Source: Vibrio chagasii
Lineage (GTDB): Bacteria; Pseudomonadota; Gammaproteobacteria; Enterobacterales; Vibrionaceae
Assembly (NCBI GenBank): GCA_041879415.1
Contig: CP090851.1
Coordinates: 930,001 to 994,000 of the forward strand
Length of the DNA stretch: 64,000 nt
Direction of reading: 5' to 3'
Shown: positions 55,418 through 64,000 of the stretch, piece after piece
Numbering within the stretch: position 1 is the first letter of the stretch
Layout of the letters: each line of letters starts with the position of its first letter
The notes under the pieces: model-generated
Told to the model about the DNA's origin: nothing
Seen by the model: only the letters and a program-made list of their open reading frames with translations
Databases searched by the model: none
Position numbers and translations under genes: made by a program

Positions 55418-57340
55418 GTGAGGTCTCTAGAATTGGAAAATTCGGTTAATTTGGAACGCATCCGTGCTGAGTATAACGTAAAGCACTGGAGCCAAGGTTT
55501 TTATGGCATTGATGACAACGGTGAAGTGTATGTATCACCGAGCGAAACGGATCATCAAGTCCCACTAAGTAAGATCGTAAAACAGTTAGAGCAAAGAAAT
55601 ATTGGTTTACCTGCTCTTGTGCGTTTTCCTCAAATCGTGCATCAGCGTGTGCACAATATCTGTAACGCATTTAACCAAGCGATCGAAGAATATCAGTACG
55701 ACAACCGTTACCTACTTGTTTATCCGATTAAAGTTAACCAGCAAAAAGAAGTGGTTGATGAGATCTTAGCGAGCCAAGCTCAATTAGAGCAAAAGCAGCT
55801 AGGCCTAGAGGCGGGCAGCAAGCCTGAGCTATTAGCGGTATTGGCGCTGGCTCAAAAAGCGAGCTCTGTGATCGTGTGTAACGGTTACAAAGACAGAGAA
55901 TACATCCGCCTTGCACTGATTGGCGAGAAACTAGGGCACAAGGTTTTTATCGTTCTAGAGAAATTGTCTGAGCTTGATCTTGTTCTTTCTGAAGCGAAAG
56001 CTCTGGGTGTGAAACCTCGTTTGGGTTTACGTATCCGTCTTGCTTCTCAAGGCGCAGGTAAATGGCAAGCAAGTGGTGGTGAGAAGTCGAAGTTTGGCTT
56101 GTCTGCATCACAAGTGCTTACTGTTATCGAGCGCTTGAAAGCAGAAGACCAGCTGGATGTTCTAGAGCTCGTGCACTTCCACCTTGGTTCGCAAATGGCG
56201 AACATTCGTGATGTGCGCAATGGTGTGAGTGAAGCGGCTCGATTCTACTGTGAACTGCGTGATATTGGCGCTCAACTGAAGTTCTTAGATGTTGGTGGTG
56301 GTTTAGCTGTCGATTACGACGGCACACGTAGCCAATCTTCAAACTCAATGAACTACGGCCTGCTTGAGTACGCTCGTAACATCGTGATGACGGTAGGAGA
56401 CATTTGTAAGGTCTACAATCAGCCACAACCTGTGATCATTTCGGAGTCTGGTCGCTCACTGACAGCGCACCATGCTGTGTTGATCACCAACGTGATTGGT
56501 ACTGAAAGCTACTCACCGGAAGACATGCTAGCGCCAGAAGCAGATGCACCACTGTTGCTTAACAACATGTGGAAGAACTTCTTAGAACTTGATGCTGGTA
56601 ACGACGACCGTGCGTTGATTGAGATCTACAACGACACGCAGAGTGATATTGCAGAAGCGCACAACCAATTTGCGACCGGTATGCTGAACCTTCAGCATCG
56701 TGCTTGGGCTGAGCAGATGTCTTTGCGCATCAACTACGAGCTAAGCACTCGTATGAGTACTAAGAACCGTTACCACCGTCCAATTTTGGATGAGTTGAGC
56801 GAGCGTTTAGCGGACAAGTTCTTCGTGAACTTCTCGTTATTCCAGTCATTGCCAGACGCTTGGGGTATTGATCAGGTGTTCCCTGTATTGCCACTGAGCG
56901 GTTTAGACAATGCGGATGAGCGTCGTGCTGTGGTGTTGGACATCACTTGTGACTCTGACGGTACGATTGACCAGTATGTTGATGGTCAAGGCATTGAAAC
57001 AACCTTGCCAGTGCCAGCGTGGAACCCAGATGAACCATACCTAATGGGCTTCTTCCTAGTAGGGGCGTACCAAGAGATCTTGGGTGATATGCATAACCTA
57101 TTTGGTGATACGCACAGTGTTGTGGTGAATGTTGATGAGAGCGGAGAAGCGAACATTGACTACATCAACGAAGGCGACACAGTAGAGGACATGATGCGTT
57201 ACGTTCATATTGATATGGACCTAATTCGTCAGAACTACAAAGAATTGGTAACGGCGAAAGTACCAGCGCAAGAGCAGCAAAGCGTACTTGAAGAGTTAGA
57301 GCAAGGCTTGATGGGTTACACCTATCTTGAGGATTTTTAA
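55418..57340 (+). CDS. speA: Biosynthetic arginine decarboxylase
   Basis: About 640 aa. PLP enzyme that converts arginine to agmatine. Alanine-racemase-type fold: PLP lysine in [14 protein letters not shown] (about residue 104), [44 protein letters not shown] and [15 protein letters not shown]. The start is uncertain: GTG at 55418 or TTG at 55433; the ORF extends to 55361 but would pass through leader hairpins. Stop overlaps the speB start. Confidence 0.95.
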   Translation: MRSLELENSVNLERIRAEYNVKHWSQGFYGIDDNGEVYVSPSETDHQVPLSKIVKQLEQRNIGLPALVRFPQIVHQRVHNICNAFNQAIEEYQYDNRYLLVYPIKVNQQKEVVDEILASQAQLEQKQLGLEAGSKPELLAVLALAQKASSVIVCNGYKDREYIRLALIGEKLGHKVFIVLEKLSELDLVLSEAKALGVKPRLGLRIRLASQGAGKWQASGGEKSKFGLSASQVLTVIERLKAEDQLDVLELVHFHLGSQMANIRDVRNGVSEAARFYCELRDIGAQLKFLDVGGGLAVDYDGTRSQSSNSMNYGLLEYARNIVMTVGDICKVYNQPQPVIISESGRSLTAHHAVLITNVIGTESYSPEDMLAPEADAPLLLNNMWKNFLELDAGNDDRALIEIYNDTQSDIAEAHNQFATGMLNLQHRAWAEQMSLRINYELSTRMSTKNRYHRPILDELSERLADKFFVNFSLFQSLPDAWGIDQVFPVLPLSGLDNADERRAVVLDITCDSDGTIDQYVDGQGIETTLPVPAWNPDEPYLMGFFLVGAYQEILGDMHNLFGDTHSVVVNVDESGEANIDYINEGDTVEDMMRYVHIDMDLIRQNYKELVTAKVPAQEQQSVLEELEQGLMGYTYLEDF

Positions 57341-58269
57341 TGAACGATCTATTTACGAAACCAGATTACTCGCTGTACTCCAATGCGATGACGTTTATGC
57401 GTCGTCCGTTGGTGCAAAACCCAATCGACAACGACGCTGATGTGGTTGTGTTGGGTGCGCCGCTAGATATGGCGACATCTGGCCGCCCGGGTGCTCGCAT
57501 GGGACCTGATGCGATTCGTCGTGCATCGGTAAACTTGGCGTGGGAAGGTAAGAAATTCCCGTGGGACTTCAATGTATTTGAACATACCTCGGTGATTGAT
57601 GCTGGCGACCTTGTGTTTGATTGCGGTGACGCAGAAGACCTAACTCAGCGTTTGGAAGCAGCAGCTGATGCGATTCTAAATAGCGGTAAAACTCTGTTAG
57701 GTCTAGGTGGCGATCACTTCATTACACTGCCTCTACTACGAGCGTATGGTAAGAAGTACGGTGAAATGGCGTTGATTCACTTCGACGCACATACTGACAC
57801 CTACAACCAAGGCAGTCGTTACGACCACGGCACCATGTTCTACCATGCACCAAACGAAGGTCTTATCTCGCCAGAACATTCGGTGCAGATCGGCATTCGT
57901 ACTGAGTACAAACAAGAAGGCCATGGTTTCAACGTCATTAATGCGATGCAAGCCAATGACATGAGTGTGGACGAGATTATTGCTCAAGTGAAAGATATTG
58001 TTGGTGATAAGCCAGTGTATCTGACGTTTGATATCGACTGTCTTGATCCTGCTTTTGCGCCGGGTACTGGTACGCCAGTGTGTGGTGGTTTGAACTCCGA
58101 TAAAGTTCTGAAAATCATCCGTGGTTTGCAGGGTATCAACATGGTTGGTATGGACGTTGTAGAAGTGTCTCCAGCGTATGACCAAAGTGACATCACAGCG
58201 TTAGCAGGTGCTACGATAGCGCTTGAGCTGCTTTATGTTTGGACGGCGAATCGTCTAGCTAAATCATAA
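57340..58269 (+). CDS. speB: Agmatinase
   Basis: 309 aa ureohydrolase: agmatine to putrescine plus urea. Mn ligands in [24 protein letters not shown] and [18 protein letters not shown], all agmatinase-type. ATG shares one base with the speA TAA (TAATG), so translation is coupled. Together with speA it forms the arginine route to polyamines. Terminator follows. Confidence 0.97.
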   Translation: MNDLFTKPDYSLYSNAMTFMRRPLVQNPIDNDADVVVLGAPLDMATSGRPGARMGPDAIRRASVNLAWEGKKFPWDFNVFEHTSVIDAGDLVFDCGDAEDLTQRLEAAADAILNSGKTLLGLGGDHFITLPLLRAYGKKYGEMALIHFDAHTDTYNQGSRYDHGTMFYHAPNEGLISPEHSVQIGIRTEYKQEGHGFNVINAMQANDMSVDEIIAQVKDIVGDKPVYLTFDIDCLDPAFAPGTGTPVCGGLNSDKVLKIIRGLQGINMVGMDVVEVSPAYDQSDITALAGATIALELLYVWTANRLAKS

Positions 58270-58307
58270 AATGCCGCTGTTATAAGCGTAGCGTTGCTAT
58301 CTGATTT

Positions 58308-58342
58308 AAAAGCCCACCAGGTTTTACTTGGTGGGCTTTTTT
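58308..58342 (+). terminator. Terminator of speAB
   Basis: AAAAGCCCACCA/TGGTGGGCTTTT, about 12-bp stem, T-rich end. Confidence 0.9.
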
Positions 58343-58926
58343 GTTTTTTCTACCGCTTGACTGACTGAGCTATCGCAAAGGTGATAACGCTGACGCTGAA
58401 GGTTGGGTAATCTTCTGCTAAACATCTATTATGCAACCTATTTTATTGTGTTTTTATGGTTTTCTAGAGGCGATAGCCTGCGTGTTGTCTCAAAGATGGG
58501 AATAGTTGCTGTTTAGTTGTTGATGTATAGCTCACTTCAATTAATGCCTTATTTTCGCTAATGATTTGTTAACTTTATTGCGGTATAAATTTATGAAATT
58601 GAGAGGTGTATATTTTTGTGAGTTTATTTGCATATAAATCAGCACCCTACTAACTTTTAACTAGTGTTCTGGAAACCCTTGGAAAATAGACAAATTTGCA
58701 AGAAGAGCTCTACTCACGCAGATATGGCATTTTTTATGGGGAAGACTAGGCTTAAAGGTAAGTAAACTATAAAAAAACAGGTGAAATTTAATCTCTTTTT
58801 GTACCTCTTCGATGAACCGTTTGAATGTGTTCCGAAGAGCGAGATATAAGTTAATGAAAACCTGAAATTGCTTTTACAAACAATGTTCACTGCTCTTAAG
58901 AAGCGATTTGTGACATCGGGGGATAT
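58343..58926. other. Long AT-rich region upstream of the adhesin
   Basis: About 580 bp without a supported gene; the minus-strand frame within 58714-59067 overlaps the adhesin start and lacks a ribosome site. Probably holds the adhesin promoter and a regulator-binding zone. No sigma-54 site and no GEMM c-di-GMP riboswitch were recognised. Confidence 0.5.
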
Positions 58927-61900
58927 ATGGATATCGAAGTTTCGCGTCAGACTGTGGTAGTTGAAGCTACCAGTGGAGATGTGGTTGTAGTTAAGCCTGA
59001 CGGCAGTGCCAGAAAAGTTTCGGTTGGCGATATCATCCGTGAAAATGAGATTGTTATTACCGCGCATGATGCTGAACTCCTAATAGGTTTGCCTAGCGGC
59101 CCTGTTGAGGTTGAAGGCAATTGTGTTGGGTGTGTCGATCAAGACTTGGCTTGGGCAGATGCACCGATCGCCGGAGAGGTGAATATCGATTTGGCGCAAG
59201 CTGCTGATGATTCATTCACTGATGAAGATCTTGCGGCGATTCAAGAAGCCATTTTAGGTGGTGCCGATCCAACTCAAATTTTAGAAGCTACCGCAGCCGG
59301 TGGCGGTTTAGGTTCTGCAAATGCAGGCTTTGTCACCATTGATTACAACTATACAGAAACTCGTCCTTCAACCTTCTTTGAAACTTCAGGCCTAGAAGAT
59401 CAATCTGTTGATGAAGATAGGGAAGAGCTTAGATCGATCACGCTCTCATCGGGTGGTCAATCCATCGCTGAAACACTGACCGAAGGTTCCATTTCCGGAA
59501 ATACTTATCCTCAATCGGTGACGGTTACTGATACCGTTGTTGCGGGTAGTTTAGCGCTTGACCCAGATTCTTTTGCTCCAGAAACACTTTCTCTCGCCTC
59601 GCTCCTTAGTGAACTCAACAGCGACATTACCTCTAGTGGCCAACCGGTTACTTTTACGTATGATTCAGCCTCTAATTCGATTATTGGTGTTCAAGGTACA
59701 GATGAAGTGCTGCGCATCGATATTGATGCCGTAAGTGTCGGAAATGACATTGAATTATCGCTGACGACAACCATTTCTCAGCCGATAGATCATGTTCCGT
59801 CGATTGGTGGCGGACAGGTTTCCTTTACGGGTGACCAAATCAACATCGCCTTTGACATACAGGGCCAAGACACCGCAGGTAATCAGCTCGTCACACCGAT
59901 TAATGCGCAAGTAACCGTCCTTGATGGGGTAGATCCGTCTGCCGAAAGCGTGTCTATCGACAACGTTGAAACAAGCAGTGCTGCAATTGAGGGCACGTTT
60001 TCAAATATTGGTAGCGATAATCTACAGTCAGCTGTTTTTGACTCAAGCGCACTTGCTCAATTTGATGGTGTGCTCAGTGATAATCAGGCGACCGTTGCAT
60101 CTTTGTCTGCTGATGGAAGTACCATAACACTGTCAATCCAAGGTAGCAGCGATGTTATTTTAACCGTTAGCTTAGATACTGACGGTACCTATCGATTTGA
60201 GCAGTTGAGACCAATTGAGCAAGTCGGCACTGATTCGCTTTCTTTCTCTTTGCCAATCACGGTTACCGATTTTGACCAAGATGTCGTAACCAATACCATC
60301 AACCTCGCTATTTCTGATGGCGATAAACCAGTCATTACCAATGTCGACAGTATTGATGTTGATGAAGCTGGTATTGTTGGCGGTTCTCAAGAGGGAACGG
60401 CAACGGTCTCAGGAAGTGGTAGTGTCGCTTCAGAAATTTTTGATAGTGACATTATCGATCATCATGAACTTGAACCTGCAGAGTTTAATACCGCCGGCAC
60501 ACTGATATCTAACGGTGAGGTTGTGTTACTCGAACTGGTTGATGAAACCAATGGTGTGCGAACGTACGAAGGCTATGTCGAGGTTAATGGCGCAAGAATT
60601 ACGGTTTTTGATGTAAAAATTGATAGCCCATCGTTGGGTAGCTATGAATTTAACCTCTATGAAGAATTGTCGCATCAAGGTGCTGAAGACGCACTTTTAA
60701 CCTTTGCACTGCCTATCTATGCAGTAGATGCCGATGGCGATAGATCGGCGTTATCCAGTGGTTCAAGTACTCCAGAAGCTGCCCAGATTCTTATCAACGT
60801 TAAAGATGATGTCGTTGAACTGGTTGATAAGGTTGAATCTGTTACTGAACCAACTTTAGCTGGCGATACTGTTGTCTCGTATAACCTGTTCAATTTCGAA
60901 GGTGCGGATGGTTCGACAATTCAATCATTCAACTACGACGGTGTTGATTATTTATTAGATCAAAGCTTACTGCCAGATGCTCCTCAAACCTTCAGTTTCA
61001 CTGAGGGAGTGGTCACTATCTCGCTTAACGGTGATTTCAGTTTTGAGGTTGCTCGAGATATCGACCACTCAAGTAGCGAAACGATCATCAAACAGTTTTC
61101 ATTCTTAGCAGAAGATGGTGATGGTGACACTGATACATCAACGCTTGAGTTAAGTATTACCGATGGTCAAAACCCGGCAATCAATCTGATTCCACCTGTT
61201 ACTTTATCTGAAACCAATCTAGCTGATGGCTCTGCACCAAGTGGAAGTGCAGTAAGTGCAACCAACACGATCACTTTTACCTCTGGTAGTGATGATGTGG
61301 CGAACTTCCGTATTGAGCCTACAGAGTTCAATGTCGGCGGCGCACTGAAATCGAATGGTTTTGTGGTCGAGGTAAAAGAAGACGCGGCGAATCCAGGTAC
61401 TTACATTGGTTTCATTACTGATGGTTCAAACACTGAAATTCCAGTGTTTACGATTAGCTTCTCGTCCACCACGCTTGGTGAATACACCTTTACCCTATTA
61501 AAAGCGTTGGACCATGCAGATGGCTTAGCAAACAATGATCTGAGCTTTGATCTTCCGGTGTATGCGGTAGACAGCGATGGCGATGATTCTGCTGTATCCC
61601 AGCTGAATGTGACTATCGGTGATGATGTTCAAATCATGCAAGATGGCACATTAGATATTGTTGAGCCTAATCTGGCTGATGGCACGGTGACCACTAACAC
61701 CATTGATGTGATGCCAAACCAAAGTGCTGATGGCGCGACGATTACTCAGTTCACCTATGACGGCCAACTTAGAACGCTTGACCAAAATGACACGGGTGAG
61801 CAGCAATTTAGCTTCACAGAGGGTGAATTATTTATCACGCTGCAAGGTGAGGTGCGATTTGAACCAAACCGTAACCTAGACCACTCCTTGAGTGAAGACA

Positions 61901-64000
61901 TCGTGAAGTTGATAGAGGTCACCTCAAGTGATTTCGATAAAGATCCAGTAACGTCAACGGTTACTCTGACCATCACCGACGGTGATAACCCGACAATCGA
62001 TGCGGTACCGAGCGTCTCACTTAAAGAAGCGGAGCTCGCTGATGGCTCATCACCAAGTGGCAGTGCGGTTAGCCAAACAGAAACTATCACTTTTACCAAC
62101 CAAAGTGATGATGTTGAAAAATTCCGTTTGGAGCCGAGTGAGTTTAATACTGGCGGTACTTTGAAATCTGATGGCTTGGTGATTGAGATTCGAGAAGAGC
62201 CTGCAGGTTCGGGTAACTACATCGGCTTCACCACAGACACTTCAAATGTCGAGACTACTGTCTTCACACTTGCATTCAGCAGCACGACTTTAGGTGAATA
62301 CACCTTCACGCTTATAGAAGCGATTGATCACACACCAATTCAAGGTAATAACGATCTAACGTTTAACTTGCCAGTGTACGCGGTTGATAGCGATGGCGAT
62401 GATTCTCTAATGTCGCCACTTGCTGTGACGATCACCGATGATATCCAAGTCATGGTAGATGGCGCGTTTACGATTGAAGAGCCGACTGTCGCTGATTTAG
62501 CAGCGGGTACGCCGACAACCACGACTGTGAATGTTCTTGATCAAGAAGGGGCAGACGGTACGACCATCACCCAAATCAATTATGACAACGGCACAGTGTT
62601 TACGCTTGACCAGAGCAATACGGGAGAGCAGAAGTTTGTGGTTGCTGAAGGTTCGCTTTATGTCACGCTGCAAGGTGATGTGCGCTTTGAACCAAATCGT
62701 AACCTCGACCATACAAGTGGAGACATCGTTAAGTCGATAGTCGTGACTTCAAGCGACTCAGATAGTGATGTTGTTACTTCTACGGTGACGTTGACTATTA
62801 CCGATGGTGACATCCCGACGATTGATAATGTACCGAGCGTTACTTTATCTGAAACTAATTTGAGTGATGGTTCTACGCCAAGCGGTGCCGCAGTCAGTCA
62901 AACAGAGACGATTACCTTTACCAATCAAAGTGATGATGTGGCGAGTTTCCGTATTGAACCTACAGAATTCAATGTTGGTGGGGCGCTTAAATCAAATGGG
63001 CTGGTGGTTGAGCTAAAAGCAGACCCAAGCACACCAGGTGGTTATATCGGTTTTGTGACTGATGGTTCGAACGTTGAAACCAACGTGTTCACGATCAGTT
63101 TCTCTGGTACTACCCTCGGTCAGTACACTTTCACGTTGTTAGAAGCATTAGACCATGTGGATGGTTTAGCTAAGAACGATCTTAGCTTCAACCTTCCTGT
63201 TTATGCGGTAGATACCGACGGCGATGATTCATTGGTGTCACAGTTGAATGTGACCATCGGTGATGATGTTCAAGTCATGCAAGATGGAGCTCTCAATATT
63301 GTCGAGCCAACAGTTGCTGATTTGGCTGCGGGTACACCTACGACAACTACCGTTAATGTGTTTGACAAAGAAGGGGCAGACGGCGCGACCATCACACAAT
63401 TTACTTATGATGGCGGGACCGTATTAACGCTTGACCAGAATAATACTGGTGAGCAGAAGTTCGTTGTTGCTGAAGGTTCACTGTATATCACTATCCAAGG
63501 TGACGTTCGCTTCGAGCCGAACCGCAATCTCGATCATACTGGTGGAGACATCGTTAAACAGATCGAGGTCACCTCAAGCGATTTCGATAAGGACACTGTG
63601 ACCTCGACAGTCACCCTGACGATTACTGATGGTGATATCCCGACCATTGATGCGGTGCCAAGTGTTACTCTGTCTGAAACCAACCTTGCTGATGGCTCAG
63701 CGCCAAGTAGCGGTGCTGTAAGTCAAACTGAGACGATTACTTTTACTAATCAAAGTGATGATGTGACCCGTTTCCGTATTGAACCTACCGAGTTCAATGT
63801 TGGTGGCGAACTGAAATCGAATGGTTTTGTGGTCGAGATAAAAGAAGATTCAGCGAACCCGGGCACTTATATCGGCTTCATTACTGATGGTTCAAATGCT
63901 GAAATTCCAGTGTTTACGATTAGCTTCTCGACTACGACTCTTGGTGAATACACCTTTACTTTATTGGAAGCGTTAGACCATGCAGATGGCCTAGCGAACA
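58927..64000 (+). CDS. Giant LapA-type repeat adhesin with retention module, partial
   Basis: First 1,691 codons, no stop before the window end. ATG after GGGGGATAT. The N-terminal 130 residues match the retention module of LapA-like type I-secreted adhesins: SRQTVVVEATSGDVVVVKPD, NCVGCVDQD, and the TAAGGG site at residues 122-127, where LapG-type proteases cut between the two alanines. Residues 150-500 are beta-rich; then T1SS-143-like repeats (VYAVDSDGDDS; VTLTITDGD) alternate to the end. Expected to be exported by a type I system, held in the outer membrane, and used in biofilm adhesion. C-terminal secretion signal lies outside. Confidence 0.92.
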   Translation, partial: MDIEVSRQTVVVEATSGDVVVVKPDGSARKVSVGDIIRENEIVITAHDAELLIGLPSGPVEVEGNCVGCVDQDLAWADAPIAGEVNIDLAQAADDSFTDEDLAAIQEAILGGADPTQILEATAAGGGLGSANAGFVTIDYNYTETRPSTFFETSGLEDQSVDEDREELRSITLSSGGQSIAETLTEGSISGNTYPQSVTVTDTVVAGSLALDPDSFAPETLSLASLLSELNSDITSSGQPVTFTYDSASNSIIGVQGTDEVLRIDIDAVSVGNDIELSLTTTISQPIDHVPSIGGGQVSFTGDQINIAFDIQGQDTAGNQLVTPINAQVTVLDGVDPSAESVSIDNVETSSAAIEGTFSNIGSDNLQSAVFDSSALAQFDGVLSDNQATVASLSADGSTITLSIQGSSDVILTVSLDTDGTYRFEQLRPIEQVGTDSLSFSLPITVTDFDQDVVTNTINLAISDGDKPVITNVDSIDVDEAGIVGGSQEGTATVSGSGSVASEIFDSDIIDHHELEPAEFNTAGTLISNGEVVLLELVDETNGVRTYEGYVEVNGARITVFDVKIDSPSLGSYEFNLYEELSHQGAEDALLTFALPIYAVDADGDRSALSSGSSTPEAAQILINVKDDVVELVDKVESVTEPTLAGDTVVSYNLFNFEGADGSTIQSFNYDGVDYLLDQSLLPDAPQTFSFTEGVVTISLNGDFSFEVARDIDHSSSETIIKQFSFLAEDGDGDTDTSTLELSITDGQNPAINLIPPVTLSETNLADGSAPSGSAVSATNTITFTSGSDDVANFRIEPTEFNVGGALKSNGFVVEVKEDAANPGTYIGFITDGSNTEIPVFTISFSSTTLGEYTFTLLKALDHADGLANNDLSFDLPVYAVDSDGDDSAVSQLNVTIGDDVQIMQDGTLDIVEPNLADGTVTTNTIDVMPNQSADGATITQFTYDGQLRTLDQNDTGEQQFSFTEGELFITLQGEVRFEPNRNLDHSLSEDIVKLIEVTSSDFDKDPVTSTVTLTITDGDNPTIDAVPSVSLKEAELADGSSPSGSAVSQTETITFTNQSDDVEKFRLEPSEFNTGGTLKSDGLVIEIREEPAGSGNYIGFTTDTSNVETTVFTLAFSSTTLGEYTFTLIEAIDHTPIQGNNDLTFNLPVYAVDSDGDDSLMSPLAVTITDDIQVMVDGAFTIEEPTVADLAAGTPTTTTVNVLDQEGADGTTITQINYDNGTVFTLDQSNTGEQKFVVAEGSLYVTLQGDVRFEPNRNLDHTSGDIVKSIVVTSSDSDSDVVTSTVTLTITDGDIPTIDNVPSVTLSETNLSDGSTPSGAAVSQTETITFTNQSDDVASFRIEPTEFNVGGALKSNGLVVELKADPSTPGGYIGFVTDGSNVETNVFTISFSGTTLGQYTFTLLEALDHVDGLAKNDLSFNLPVYAVDTDGDDSLVSQLNVTIGDDVQVMQDGALNIVEPTVADLAAGTPTTTTVNVFDKEGADGATITQFTYDGGTVLTLDQNNTGEQKFVVAEGSLYITIQGDVRFEPNRNLDHTGGDIVKQIEVTSSDFDKDTVTSTVTLTITDGDIPTIDAVPSVTLSETNLADGSAPSSGAVSQTETITFTNQSDDVTRFRIEPTEFNVGGELKSNGFVVEIKEDSANPGTYIGFITDGSNAEIPVFTISFSTTTLGEYTFTLLEALDHADGLAN
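61159..64000 (+). repeat. 825-bp tandem repeats in the adhesin gene
   Basis: The landmark AC[CT]GATGGT (encoding TDG) recurs at 61159, 61975, 62800 and 63625: spacings of 816, 825 and 825 bp (272, 275 and 275 codons). Each unit has two subdomains: one with FRIEPTEFNVGG...VYAVDSDGDDS, one with VMQDG...EGADG...RFEPNRNLDH. The units are close but not identical in DNA. Confidence 0.92.

Noticed and set aside
58714..59067. Minus-strand 117-codon frame at the adhesin start
   Set aside because: Overlaps the adhesin retention module antisense and lacks a ribosome site; composition is that of a shadow frame.
61755..62740. Several short frames on both strands inside the adhesin repeats
   Set aside because: They recur because the repeat itself recurs; the main frame is continuous through all of them.

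Overview
The window reads as the chromosome of a marine gammaproteobacterium of the genus Vibrio; the gene families suggest the Splendidus/Harveyi side of the genus, but that is inference. Supporting signs are a VcINDY-type Na+/dicarboxylate transporter, a VC1184-type desulfurase-like protein, SulA behind a LexA box, secreted trypsin-like proteases with GlyGly-CTERM tails, the long form of PurC, DUF3581/DUF3334/DUF3187 proteins and a giant LapA-type adhesin. No tRNA, rRNA, CRISPR array or intact insertion sequence was found.

Layout. 0-0.6 kb: 5' part of trxB (minus). 0.6-4.7 kb: an AT-rich accessory islet between trxB and a 2OG-oxygenase/VC1184-like pair. It holds a WYL regulator divergent from a minus-strand set of small genes (56 aa and 34 aa basic proteins, a possible PD-(D/E)XK-like protein, and a membrane/coiled-coil protein), with a perfect 23-bp dyad in the divergent gap. 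This is the best candidate for an undescribed system. 4.7-20 kb: metabolic and signalling genes (desulfurase-like protein, DJ-1/PfpI plus LysR, two diguanylate cyclases, VcINDY, SanA, malic enzyme, a DEAH helicase). 20-27 kb: purC with a PurR box, sulA with a LexA box, a 53-bp near-perfect hairpin beside an 88-bp octamer array, a Sel1-TM-J-domain protein, an OmpA lipoprotein, DUF2786 and DUF3334. 27-35 kb: a YdiJ-type FAD/Fe-S dehydrogenase, an ICMT-like methyltransferase and two tandem secreted serine proteases; a 96-bp copy of the methyltransferase 3' end lies between the proteases. 35-42 kb: the histidine-utilisation set hutC and hutI-G-U-H with HutC-like operators. 42-48 kb: Spo0M, DUF3187, then thrS-infC-rpmI-rplT, with two anticodon-arm-like hairpins before thrS and an ATT start for infC. 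48-55 kb: YqfB, an LRR-kinase fusion, an ABC-F ATPase, a TetR/aldehyde dehydrogenase operon and a methyltransferase. 55-58 kb: speA-speB, converting arginine to putrescine via agmatine. 58.9-64 kb: the first 1,691 codons of a giant adhesin with an N-terminal retention module and 825-bp repeats, running off the window.

Functionally, hut degrades histidine to glutamate; speAB makes polyamines; thrS-infC-rpmI-rplT is the conserved translation operon. The two GGDEF proteins make c-di-GMP, the signal that in known Lap systems controls whether LapA-like adhesins stay on the surface; a link to this adhesin is inference because the LapD/LapG partners are not in the window. Start codons were chosen from Shine-Dalgarno position, so several differ from the longest open frame.
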